Source: Candidatus Caldisaccharidevorator malaysiensis
Lineage (GTDB): Bacteria; Armatimonadota; Fervidibacteria; Fervidibacterales; Fervidibacteraceae
NCBI GenBank assembly: GCA_025057575.1
Contig: JANXBO010000004.1
Location: forward strand, 1-64,000
Direction of reading: 5' to 3'
DNA length: 64,000 nucleotides
Shown here: in pieces, positions 45,952-56,300 of the stretch
Layout of the letters: every line of letters begins with the position of its first letter
Position numbering within the stretch: position 1 is the stretch's first letter
Program-made: the position numbers and the translations under genes
The notes under the pieces: generated by a model
Databases searched by the model: none
The model's input: the letters and a program-made list of their open reading frames with translations, nothing else
What the model was told of the DNA's origin: nothing

Positions 45952-46986
45952 TCACACCTCCTGTTCGGTCTCTTCTGGTGTGAACGGTTCCCTCCCTGTC
46001 TTGCGGGACAAGAGGGCGGAGCGGATCATCAAGGGAATAGACCACTCGGGCTGGAAACCGATCAGGCTCCGCGCTTTTGTGTTGTCCAGATCAAAGACCC
46101 AGCGGACAGGGGTCTCATAGGACAAGACGGATTCGCCGGTCAGGTTTGCAATCAGGCGGCAGGCTTCGGGAAAGGGGAGTGGACCCGGACCGCTGACATT
46201 GAAGGCTTCCCCGTCCGCCGACGGATGTTCCAGACTAACGGCACAAATTCTTGCCACATCGCGAGCGTCCACAACCTGCTGGCTCCAGGGTCGTCCGTTT
46301 GTGTCGGTTACCGCACACAGCCGGTCCGATCCTTGTTCTTGCAAAAGGCGTTCCGCCAGTTGATCCCCTTCGGGATGATGGATTTCGCTTTTAGGATGTT
46401 GCCAGCCCGCCCGCAGAAGGGCAGCAACAAATCCGGTCGTCCAACGAGTCAGGATCTTATCCTCGGACAGAATAGCGGTCGGTCGGATCACGGTCACCTT
46501 TAGATTGGTGGATTGGGCAACGTCCCAGACGATCCGCTCCCCCGCCCACTTGCCGATGGCATAAACGCCGACCGGTCTTTTCGGGTGGGCTTCGTCTACG
46601 GGATGGTAACACGGGGCAAGTAAATGGGAATCGTTGGGGTAAACGGCTGACGAACTGATATGGACGAACCGATGGATGGCGGAGGAGCGTTGCGCCGCTG
46701 CGTGGACCAAATAGAAGGTGTTCATCAAGTTGTTTTGAAAGGCTTCCAGAGTAGAGGACACAAAATTCGCCGTATGAATCACAGCGTCCACTTCGCCGAC
46801 CACCGATTGGACGAACGACCAGTCCAGCAAGTTCCCCTCCCGAATGTCTACCGGAAGACCCGTTAGGCGCCCGGCAAGGGGATCATTCGGCAAGATGGCG
46901 GCAACGACTTGGTGATTCTTCGCTACTAACTGGCGCGTCAGTCGGGAGCCGACCTGACCGGCGGCACCGGTAACGAGGACTTTCAT
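45952..46986 (-). CDS. NAD(P)-dependent epimerase/dehydratase
   Basis: 'MKVLVTGAAGQVGSRLTRQL', 'HISSSAVYPN', 'GVYAIGKWAGERIV'; start moved to MKVLV. Confidence 0.9.
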   Translation of the reverse strand: MKVLVTGAAGQVGSRLTRQLVAKNHQVVAAILPNDPLAGRLTGLPVDIREGNLLDWSFVQSVVGEVDAVIHTANFVSSTLEAFQNNLMNTFYLVHAAAQRSSAIHRFVHISSSAVYPNDSHLLAPCYHPVDEAHPKRPVGVYAIGKWAGERIVWDVAQSTNLKVTVIRPTAILSEDKILTRWTTGFVAALLRAGWQHPKSEIHHPEGDQLAERLLQEQGSDRLCAVTDTNGRPWSQQVVDARDVARICAVSLEHPSADGEAFNVSGPGPLPFPEACRLIANLTGESVLSYETPVRWVFDLDNTKARSLIGFQPEWSIPLMIRSALLSRKTGREPFTPEETEQEV

Positions 46987-47244
46987 CCCTGCTCCTCCTA
47001 CTGTTCTTCTGCCCTCGGCGGTTTCTGAGGATCTCAAACTGATTAAGAAGGCGATCCGCATCCGTCCTTTGGGCTTGTAACCTTCAACAAGTTAGCGATC
47101 CGTTCCCCTTCCATTAGTGTCCCTCAACCCCTATGCCAAACGCTGCGTCGTAAATCGGTTTTCCTAACTTCACCATTATGCGGTCTTTTGCTTTGGCTGA
47201 AGGATAGCCCTCTTGTCGGAACTCTTCCTATTCTTTTTTCGGTG

Positions 47245-49251
47245 ATGTATCTGATCGGACGGGTGTGGTTCATTAGCCTTTTATGCTGTTGGGCGGTAAG
47301 TGTTGGACTGGGCGGGGAGGTGAATCAAGTGAAAGTTTCCGCCCGTCTGGCGGGCAAGGGGCTCAACAAGTGGTATGGAGGCAACAGAGCGCCACTCGTT
47401 CCATCGCCACTGGTAAAACTTCCGTGCGGGGCAGTCAGACCATTGGGTTGGCTCAGAGAGCAATTGGAGCGAATGGGATCGGGTTTGACCGGTCGCCTGA
47501 CGGAATTAAGTGCTTTTTGTCAGTATGAAAAGAGCGCCTGGGCTCGTCCGGATGGCGAGGGCGAACGGGGCTGGGAAGAACTTCCCTACTGGCTGAGAGG
47601 GCTGACGTCTTTGGCTTACCTTTTGGACGATCCGAAACTAAAGAAGGAAGCCCAACGGTGGATAGAACCGATTCTTGCCAGTCAGACCAAGGAGGGTTAC
47701 TTTGGTCCGCGAGAGAATTGGCGCCATCGGGACCTTTGGCCGAATATGCTGGTCCTTTATGTTTTAAGGACTCATTTTGAGGCGACCGGCGACAGAAGGA
47801 TCCTCAGTTTTATGACCAAATATTGCCAATTTTTGAACACGATTCCCTTGGAACAATTTCTGCCCGGCTCCTGGCAGAAGTGGAGGGGCGGAGACCTACT
47901 GGACTCGGTCCTGTGGCTCTACAACAAGACGGGTAACACCAGCCTGCTGGAACTGGCGCGGACAATTCATCAACGGACGGCGGACTGGTCCGGCGGGATT
48001 CCAACGTGGCACGGCGTCAATATCTGTCAAGGTTTTCGGGAGCCGGCGATCTACTATCAGCAATCGGGAGACCCCCGGTATCTGGCGGCGGCGGAAAGGA
48101 ACTACGACACAGTGATGGGCACTTACGGTCAGTTTCCGGGCGGTATGTTTGCTGCCGATGAGAATTGCCGGGAAGGTTACACCGGTCCTCAGCAGGCGGC
48201 GGAAACTTGCTCAATGTCCGAGTTCATCCACAGCCACGCTCTGATGACTAAAATCACCGGACAGTCCCTTTGGGCGGATCGGTGCGAAGAAGTTGCTTTT
48301 AACTCTTTACCCGCTGCCCTCACACCGGACATCAAGGGTCTTCACTACCTGACAGGTGCCAATATGGTTCAATTGGACCGGGAAGACAAATCTCCCTATC
48401 TTCAGAACGGCGGCACGATGCTCTCTTACAGTGCCACCGAACCAGCCTACCGGTGCTGCCTGCACAACTTCTCCATCGGCTGGACCTATTTTACCGAATA
48501 CCTGTGGATGGCGACTCTGGACGAGGGTCTAGCCGCCGTTCTTTATGCCCCCTGCCAGGTCCAGGCAAAAGCCGGTGATGGGACTCTTGTGACTCTGACG
48601 GTGGAAACGGACTACCCTTTTTCGGAAGACATCAGGATCACGGTCACTCCAAAGCGCCCCATTTCCTTCCCCCTCACCCTTCGCATCCCTGGTTGGTGTG
48701 ATCAGGCACAAATCTTGGTCAACAAAAAGGCGGTCAGGGGTCGGTGGAGCGCCGGTGATTTTGTCACCCTGACCCGTCCCTGGGTTAAGGGTGATGAGGT
48801 GCTGTTGAGGTTGCCGATGTCCTTGAAGGTCAAAGTCTGGGAGAAGCAGGGTGGTGCCGTATCGGTCACTTATGGTCCCCTCGCTTTCAGTCTCAAGATC
48901 GGGGAACGATGGGTGCGCTATGGCGGGACGGATGATTGGCCTGCTTACGAGGTTTTCCCGACAACGCCCTGGAACTACGGGTTACTGGTGGATCCGAAGG
49001 AGCCAGAGAGGTATCTAAAGATCGTGAGAGAAGACCGCCCCTTGCCCGAACAGCCTTTCGTCTCAGACGGTTCGCCGATCTGGATCCAGGCAAAGGGACG
49101 GCGTCTCCCTTCTTGGCAAATGGTGGGGGGCATTGTCGGTCCTCTCCCCAAAAGCCCTGTCACGAGCGACCAGCCGTTGGAAGACCTCCAACTCATCCCG
49201 ATGGGCTGCGCCCGATTGCGACTCACGGTGTTTCCCTTGTTGACGGAATAA
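47245..49251 (+). CDS. GH127 beta-L-arabinofuranosidase-like glycoside hydrolase (DUF1680)
   Basis: Signal peptide; 'AAETCSMSEF' and 'YRCCLHNFSIGW' Cys/Glu Zn-site motifs; 'LRIPGWCDQAQILVN'. Confidence 0.88.
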   Translation: MYLIGRVWFISLLCCWAVSVGLGGEVNQVKVSARLAGKGLNKWYGGNRAPLVPSPLVKLPCGAVRPLGWLREQLERMGSGLTGRLTELSAFCQYEKSAWARPDGEGERGWEELPYWLRGLTSLAYLLDDPKLKKEAQRWIEPILASQTKEGYFGPRENWRHRDLWPNMLVLYVLRTHFEATGDRRILSFMTKYCQFLNTIPLEQFLPGSWQKWRGGDLLDSVLWLYNKTGNTSLLELARTIHQRTADWSGGIPTWHGVNICQGFREPAIYYQQSGDPRYLAAAERNYDTVMGTYGQFPGGMFAADENCREGYTGPQQAAETCSMSEFIHSHALMTKITGQSLWADRCEEVAFNSLPAALTPDIKGLHYLTGANMVQLDREDKSPYLQNGGTMLSYSATEPAYRCCLHNFSIGWTYFTEYLWMATLDEGLAAVLYAPCQVQAKAGDGTLVTLTVETDYPFSEDIRITVTPKRPISFPLTLRIPGWCDQAQILVNKKAVRGRWSAGDFVTLTRPWVKGDEVLLRLPMSLKVKVWEKQGGAVSVTYGPLAFSLKIGERWVRYGGTDDWPAYEVFPTTPWNYGLLVDPKEPERYLKIVREDRPLPEQPFVSDGSPIWIQAKGRRLPSWQMVGGIVGPLPKSPVTSDQPLEDLQLIPMGCARLRLTVFPLLTE

Positions 49252-49285
49252 GGCGGTTTTAATAGCCAATGTCTTCACGGGTAAG

Positions 49286-50392
49286 GTGACGAATGTGGGA
49301 GTCTGGTCTTTTTCGCTTCTGCTCACCATTGTGGCTGGTCTGGCACCGAAAGGATCCGCCCGACCGGCTCCGGAGTGGGAAGCAGTGTTGCACAACCGAC
49401 AAGGGTGGATCGGCTCCGATTGTGCCTATTCGGTGGATTTGGGTAGGGAGCGGATCCTGTGGTTGTTTGATGATACCTTCTGCGGGGTCATTGAGCAGGG
49501 ACGCAGGGTTCAGGCGACGATGGAGGGGATTCGCAATAGTGTGGCGATTATGAGAGGGCGCCGGGCGCCGACGGCTTCGGTGACATTCTTTGTCAGGAAG
49601 GATCAGGATGGCAAGCCCTGCTCCTTTTTCACTCCACCCGACGGCAGTGGATGGTTTTGGTTCGGAGACGGGTTGCTGGTTCAAGACAGACTCTTCCTCT
49701 TTCTGTGGCAAATGATCAGTGATCCGAAACCGGGGACTCCTGAGGTGTTTCATTTCACTTTGAAAGGATCCAGTCTGGCGGTCATTTCCAACCCAGGGGA
49801 TGATCCAGACCGGTGGATGCCTACCTTTCACCCAATCCCTTTTGGTTCAGCCGGTGAGGTTTTTTGGGGAGGCGCCGTTGTTCGGGTTGGTGAGTGGGTT
49901 TACATTTACGGTCTGCGGGTTCAGGAGTCGGGGAAAGGAAGAGGGTTGGTGGTGGCGCGGGTGCCGGCTAATCGGATGGCTGACTTTTCCCACTGGCGAT
50001 TCTATTCATCGGATGGCTGGTCGGAAACTTTGGACCGGGCTCTTGTCCTCGTGGAGGACTGTCAACCGGAACTCTCCGTCTGCTACCTTCCAGACAAGAG
50101 AGTTTTTCTTATGGTTTACTCGCCATCGGATTTGCGTTCGGTCATTTTGTTGCGACGGGCACCCTCTCCGGTCGGTCCCTGGTCGGATCCGGTCGTCATC
50201 TATCAGTGCCCTGAACCTGCCCGAAACTCAAGGGTCTTCTGCTATGCGGCAAAAGCCCATCCGGAGATCTCGGAGCCGGGCGAACTGGTCGTTACCTATG
50301 CGACCAATTCGTTTCGCTTTCAAGATTTGTTGGACGATGCTTCCCTCTACTTTCCCCGCTTCCTTCGGCTCTTCCTAACGGCTGACCGATAG
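49286..50392 (+). CDS. Secreted five-bladed-propeller-like protein (DUF4185/DUF5005-like)
   Basis: 'GSDCAYSVDLGRERILWLFDDTFCG...IRNSVAIM', 'VTYATNSFRFQDLL'. Confidence 0.65.
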   Translation: MTNVGVWSFSLLLTIVAGLAPKGSARPAPEWEAVLHNRQGWIGSDCAYSVDLGRERILWLFDDTFCGVIEQGRRVQATMEGIRNSVAIMRGRRAPTASVTFFVRKDQDGKPCSFFTPPDGSGWFWFGDGLLVQDRLFLFLWQMISDPKPGTPEVFHFTLKGSSLAVISNPGDDPDRWMPTFHPIPFGSAGEVFWGGAVVRVGEWVYIYGLRVQESGKGRGLVVARVPANRMADFSHWRFYSSDGWSETLDRALVLVEDCQPELSVCYLPDKRVFLMVYSPSDLRSVILLRRAPSPVGPWSDPVVIYQCPEPARNSRVFCYAAKAHPEISEPGELVVTYATNSFRFQDLLDDASLYFPRFLRLFLTADR

Positions 50393-50647
50393 AAGGAAGG
50401 GGGATTAGTGACAAAAGGCAGGGAATCCCAGCGATTGCCTTTTAGAGGAATCCCGATCGTGCATTCTTAACGTTAAAAAGTTGGTAGTGAGGTCGGGCGT
50501 AAGGTTGAAATCTTTTATCGGTTCTGCCTTGCTTTTTTTGGCAGCCCCTTTCGTGCCAGGTCAAAAATTTATGGAAGCCGTCTGTCTTTTGCAACACTCT
50601 TGTTGAGCATCACGGCACTTGGGAGGCGGTAGCAGTTTCTTTAGATC

Positions 50648-52201
50648 GTGCTATTAATTTCCTTAATGATCTCGTTGCGAGATCAGGGGTGGTGGATTTT
50701 GAAAAGAGGGATCGTGACAATATGCCTGTTGATTGCCTGGGTTTGGACCACATTCGGCGATGAGCGAGACGACTATCAGGTCCGATTAAGGGAACTGGGT
50801 GCCGACCCTGCGGCGGTTGAGGCAGTCGTCGCGACCCTCAGAGAACTCTTGGAGAAAGGTCCCTCAGAAGCCCGAGTTGGGGCGTTGGATTGGCTGTTGA
50901 AGGACCCAAAGGCTCGTGATCCGTCGTTGGCTCCCTTGATCCTGCAACGGGTTCACGATCAAGACAAAGAAGTCCGTTGGCGTGCGATCCGAAACTTGCG
51001 CTGGCTGTCCGAGGAAGCCGGCAACGGCGATGCCCTGCAGCAATTGATCCAGTTCGCCCAGGGACCTGATAAGAGCGACCGGCTAACGGCTCTGGCGGTC
51101 ATCCGGCAGGCGGTAGAGTCCCGATCATCGTTGTCCCGTTCGCCGGCTATTCACAGTCTTTTACTAAGTCTCCTTCGCCATTCGGATGGGGAGACAGCAG
51201 CCGAAGCGATCAGGTTGGCTCACGCTATAGAGGATTTGAAGGGTCATCCTCAATTTCTGTCGGCGCTGGATGATTTGATCGGTTCTGACGAGCCCCGCAT
51301 CAGGGAAGCGGTCTCCCAAATTTTCCTCGCCCGCCTTGAGGCACTGCAGAAGGAGACGGAGAAACTCGTTCAGAGCCTGCAGAAAGCGGCAGAGAAAGAT
51401 CCCGCATTGAAAACTAAGATTGCTCAGTTAACGAGGGAACGCGAATCGGCTCACGGACCTGCTCAGCCCCTCTTAGTCACCATTCCTCCTGATGCCCCGG
51501 ACCTCACTTTCTTCGCTGCCTTTGTCCAGCCGGCTCTGGCGGAACCCTTGAGAGAAGCCGATGGCAAGGCGTGCGTTTCCTGTCATCAGTCGGACGGCGC
51601 TGGTCGCTATCGGTTACAGCCTCCCAATGCTGCGGGACAGTTTTCCCTTGCCGCTACCCTCTTCAACTACCAAGCGACCCTTCCGTGGGTGCGACCGAAA
51701 GGTCCGGGGGCTCGGTCCCTACCGCAAATCCTCCAGGAGCCTCACGGGGGGGTCGGACCCCTCTGGGCACAGGAACAAAATATTGCCCGACAACTCTTCG
51801 AGGCGTGGGTGTCAGGGGAGAAGTTGGACGCATCCATTCGGAACCTTTTGGATTTTCGCTTTTTCGTCCAGACGATTCAGCCGCTGCTGGTGGAATCAGG
51901 GGAAGACAAGGCATCCTGTGCGCAATGCCACAACACCCACGCTGTCTTCAACATCCGACCCCCCGCACCGGATGGAACCTGGACCCTCGCCGACGCTCGG
52001 CATAACTATGCCAGCGCCCTGAAAGTGGTGAATCCGGACGATCCGATGGGTAGCCTTCTCGTGAAAAAGCCCATTAGTGCCCGAGAAGGATCACCGGATA
52101 CCGGTCTCGCCCACGCCGGTGGCATCCGCTGGTCTCAAAGAAAAGACTCACCGCAGTGGCGGGCATTGGCTCAGTGGGTGAGCAAGACTTTGGTAGAGTA
52201 G
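50648..52201 (+). CDS. HEAT-repeat protein with two cytochrome c CXXCH motifs
   Basis: HEAT-like repeats 'RVHDQDKEVRWRAIRNLRWLSEEAG'; 'ACVSCHQSDGAGR' and 'SCAQCHNTHAVF'; real start may be TTG 50699. Confidence 0.78.
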   Translation: MLLISLMISLRDQGWWILKRGIVTICLLIAWVWTTFGDERDDYQVRLRELGADPAAVEAVVATLRELLEKGPSEARVGALDWLLKDPKARDPSLAPLILQRVHDQDKEVRWRAIRNLRWLSEEAGNGDALQQLIQFAQGPDKSDRLTALAVIRQAVESRSSLSRSPAIHSLLLSLLRHSDGETAAEAIRLAHAIEDLKGHPQFLSALDDLIGSDEPRIREAVSQIFLARLEALQKETEKLVQSLQKAAEKDPALKTKIAQLTRERESAHGPAQPLLVTIPPDAPDLTFFAAFVQPALAEPLREADGKACVSCHQSDGAGRYRLQPPNAAGQFSLAATLFNYQATLPWVRPKGPGARSLPQILQEPHGGVGPLWAQEQNIARQLFEAWVSGEKLDASIRNLLDFRFFVQTIQPLLVESGEDKASCAQCHNTHAVFNIRPPAPDGTWTLADARHNYASALKVVNPDDPMGSLLVKKPISAREGSPDTGLAHAGGIRWSQRKDSPQWRALAQWVSKTLVE

Positions 52202-52300
52202 GGGGGTGATGAAGGGACTTAAGCAAGAAGAAGAGTGACGGGGGAAAGTTCGTTCATACTAAACCGACAAGATCAGCCACATAAGGAGGCGAACAAGACG

Positions 52301-53116
52301 ATGGTGACGGAAGAACAGAAGAGGTTCTTTCAGGAAAATGGCTACCTTCGGCTGGAACAAGTGTTCAGCCCAGCGGAGGTAGAGCAGTTGCGGGAAGAAC
52401 TGGATTACATCATCTATAACTTTGCCGACTGGAATTCCGCTTGGAGGGGCGAATGGCGCAAGGAGTATGTGGACGATCCGCAACTGGTGGAGTCCGTCAA
52501 ATTGGTCGCCATTCACGAACTGCAGCATTACTCGGCCGCTTGGACGCGAGCGATCACCCATCCGGGGCTGGCGGAAGCCATCGCCTATCTGATAGATGCC
52601 GACTGCCTGGAATTCCATCACTGCACCCTCCACGCAAAGCCTCCGGGGGAAGGAGCGCCTTTTCCCCTTCATCAGGACCTTCCCTTCTACCCTCACGAAG
52701 ACGGTCTGCAGTATGTGGACGCCTTGGTCCACCTGGATGACGCCGATGAGGAGACGGGCTGCATCAAGTTTCTGAAGGGAAGCCACAAGTTGGGCGCCTT
52801 GGAGCATATTATCGGTCCCGAAACGGCGCCCCACCTGCCGACGGATCAGTATCGCCTTGAGGATGCAGTCTCGGTTCCCGCCAAGGCGGGCGATGTGGTC
52901 TTGTTCTACCTTTGGACGATTCACGGATCCGCCGTTAATAAGAGCAATCGGTGGCGCCGAATCGTCCGAGTCGGTTACCGAGATCCGAGGAACCGACAGA
53001 CAGCAGGACAGGCAATGGGGCGGCCGGGTATCATTGTCAAGGGAGTCCGTCCCAAAGTGGAAGGCATAGAAATTAATGTCTACGGAAACTGGACTCCCCA
53101 ACCGGCACAGGCGTAG
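52301..53116 (+). CDS. Phytanoyl-CoA dioxygenase (PhyH) family protein
   Basis: 'FFQENGYLRLEQVFSPAEVEQLREEL', 'PLHQDLPFYPH' HxD, distal His 'LWTIHGSAVNKS'; start ATG 52301 after AAGGAGG. Confidence 0.9.
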   Translation: MVTEEQKRFFQENGYLRLEQVFSPAEVEQLREELDYIIYNFADWNSAWRGEWRKEYVDDPQLVESVKLVAIHELQHYSAAWTRAITHPGLAEAIAYLIDADCLEFHHCTLHAKPPGEGAPFPLHQDLPFYPHEDGLQYVDALVHLDDADEETGCIKFLKGSHKLGALEHIIGPETAPHLPTDQYRLEDAVSVPAKAGDVVLFYLWTIHGSAVNKSNRWRRIVRVGYRDPRNRQTAGQAMGRPGIIVKGVRPKVEGIEINVYGNWTPQPAQA

Positions 53117-53215
53117 GACAGGACCTTTTGGGGACCAAGTTGCTGGACAGCCGGTGCGATCCGTTGTCCGCTGATCGGACTAAAACCTGGGTTACTTGAG
53201 GAGGGGAGATGGGCG

Positions 53216-53314
53216 ATGGCACGATATGGGCTCTCCACTATAGGAATGATGGGTCTGTTTCTGTTAACCGCCCAAGCCGATCCGGTCTACCTCTTATCTG
53301 CGGGGCAATCTTGA
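53216..53314 (+). other. Signal-peptide leader terminated by in-frame TGA, same frame as the downstream 1021-aa ORF
   Basis: ATG 53216 after GAGGAGGGGAG: MARYGLSTIGMMGLFLLTAQADPVYLLSAGQS*, TGA 53312-53314; downstream codons in the same frame are open to 56413. Confidence 0.8.
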
Positions 53315-53347
53315 ACCCTCACGGTCACGGAAAAGAGTCGGTTTCAG

Positions 53348-56300
53348 GTGCGCCTGCGGGGGCTAAAGGATTCGTCCCTTTATACCCTCTCTGTTAGCGT
53401 TCAGAGCCCATCTGCCCTCCTCGGATCCCACGACCCTGGCTTCATCGCCTCTCCCAGTGTGTTCAATGTAGAGCCGGACAAGTTCCTGCCGCCAAAAGGG
53501 GCGCTCAGGTTAACCCTATTCTTTCCCGGCAAAGCGCCAATCGTTCAGAAAAAACTGTGGTGGGGCGACCCATCCTGTCTGGTCCGTTTCCGACCGCCTC
53601 AGGACGGCGATGGCTATTTGACCGTTGAGCCGTCACCGGGTGGGCTCAAAGGGTCCGTTCCCCTGAGCGTTGAGTTAAGGGAATTGGACATAGATCGGGA
53701 TCAATGGGTGAGGTTTGAATTTGAACCGAACGATGATTGGAAATCAGCCAATCCGATCGTGATCGGCAGAGCGGTCTTTGGTCTGGGTGATGATGTGGAT
53801 TATCTTTACAACACCCAGGAAGGAACCACAGGCTGGGACTGGTTTACCTTTGAGTGGGATGGTCCGGAAAGACTGGTCTTTTTTGAGGTAGACCTTTTGG
53901 ACCGAGATGTGATTACGACCCTGAAACTTTATCGGCTGGAAGGTGAAAAGGGCAACGAGCGACTGGTGGAATACCGAAAGGGTGCAGACCCGACAGAAGT
54001 TCGGCACGACGACCAGGGTGACGATCTTTTGGCATTTAAGTTTTTGACGAGGGTTTTAGAACCGGGGCGTTACTATCTTGCTGTGAAACCCAATCATCCG
54101 TCCTATGAGTTGCGGACGGCTGTTTACGAAGCGCCCCCTTACTGGCAACCGTCCGACAGCGGTGGTGTGAAGGAGCGACGGCAAGCAGCCAGGAAAGCGA
54201 TTGAAGTGGCGATGAGGTATATGATTGACGGGGGTGATAGTTTCTTTCATAACACACCCCGCAAAGGCGGTCTTCGTGTCCGAGCGGAAAATCCGACGGA
54301 CGAGACGGAACGGTGCTTGACCTGCCATCCCGGTCACTTCACGATGTTCAGCGTCCTTAGTGCTGCCCAGCAGGGCTATCGTGTGTCCAATCGTTCCCAA
54401 TTCTACTGGATGATGGATAAACTTTACAATGCGATGGCGCCTTTTTACGGGCACGAGGGGGCGTATTGGACCCGTTTTGACTTGGCTCCCGTCAACGGTG
54501 TGTCGCGCTTAGGGCATATGATCGCTTTGTATGAGAACTATGTGAGCGGGCGAAGGACGGACTTTCCCGCCCGAGCCGGCGGTTTCCCACTGGTCGCTTA
54601 TCGCGAAAGGGAGACATTGCCCCAGATCGGTTTTGACGGCAATCCCCATCGCAATTTTGAATTTGACGGGAATCGTCCCATCAGCGACCTGAGGGTCGCT
54701 TGTGATAGTTGGGTGTGCTTTGTGGAGGCGTATCGGAGGACAGGGGACAGGAAGTGGAAAGAAGCAGCCGACCATTTGGCTGGATTGATTCGGTCGGGTC
54801 GCCTGAAGGATACAGAAGATATCGTGGAGCAGACCAAGTGGGCTCTTTATATGAGCAATCCCGCCTTCGGTTATGTGGACAAGATGAACCGAGCCCTGGA
54901 CGATCTCATCAGAGCCAATGGGCAAGAGATTTTTAGGCGCCAGCAGGACGACGGGGGTTGGCTGACGGCGGAGTATTTGGACAACGGTCAGATTATCCCC
55001 GCTTGGGAATTAGCGAAACAAGTAAAGAAGAGTGATCCGTCCCTGATTTTCTTTACCGCCGAAACAGTGTATGTGCTGGCAATGTCCCTTTACCATCTCG
55101 GAGAGATCAAGTCTCCCGAGGAAATCGTGTCGGACCCACGGCTGTCCAGAGCCGTTGACTGGATTTTGACCAGCCAGAAGGAATTTGGCGGTTGGCTGGA
55201 TCCGAAGGGGGAACTGTTCGTCACGCCCTATTTAGAAACCAAATGGGCGCTGATCTTACTGAGTTACCTTTTCCCCAACGACGCAACGGCAAAGGCAGCA
55301 GGTTCGGACCCTTGCGCAAGGGATGAGGTCTGTGCCCCTGAGGGCTATCTGGCGCTCATTGACTGGCTGGACGAAACCTGGGAAAAGAGGGCTCCTCAGC
55401 AACTGACTCAACTGATTGCCCTCCTTGATGCGCCAGACCCATTAGTTCGGCAAAAGGCAGCGGAAGCAATCGGGAGAATTGCCCGAGACGCCGTTGACCG
55501 AGAAGGTCTAAAGGCAGCCATTTTGCCGTTGATCGCTGGTCTGAAAGATGATTGCAAGCCTGTCTGGCGCGCTTGCGCTTGGGCCTTGCGGCAATTAGCC
55601 AACAACGGGATCGGACTGGACCAAATTACTGCTGCTTTCCGATCCGACGATGAAAGAGTGCGCCGAGGGATCACCCGAATCTTTGCCCAATACTTCTTCC
55701 ATTTGACGGAACAAAGGCAGATGGCGGAAAACCTGATTGTCTTACTTCAGGACCCTGACCCAATGGTGCGCATTCAGTCGCTCAAAGCCTTGTGGAGATG
55801 GTGGTATCGGACGACGGATTTTGATCTGCGGCGAGCGGTGGAAAGGGGTTTCCTGCAACTGGCGAGGCAGGAGGAGGAACCTTTAGTCCGGTTAAATATC
55901 GCTCAGGCGCTGCATAACATTCTTGATGAAAACACTGTGCAGTTCTTCCACAATTGGCTTCGGGTCATCAACAGGGAAGAGGACAAAGAGAAAGCCAGAA
56001 AGGTCCGAATTGAATGGGTGGAGAGACCCCTGGCAGAAGGCATTGCGGAGGCTCTTAGGGATGCCAATGCTTTGGCGGCGGAAACCATTTTGACCGCCTT
56101 CAGTTACTTTTACCTTAGGGGCGGGGTCGGCAACGACTACGACTTCATCACCTTCTACGATGAGGACGCCGCCAAGACCCTTGCCCAAGCCCTTCTGCCT
56201 TACCTTGCCCATCCGAATGCTCGGATCCGACTGCGGGCGACTCAGGCCGCCATCGCCGCTCGTGCCGCCAAGGACGTGCGGTTATTGACCGGTTTGATGA

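Noticed and set aside
52259-53101. 280-aa minus-strand ORF covering nearly all of the PhyH gene
   Set aside because: The plus strand encodes a clear PhyH protein with HxD and distal His; the antisense reading lacks any recognisable domain and reflects codon bias.
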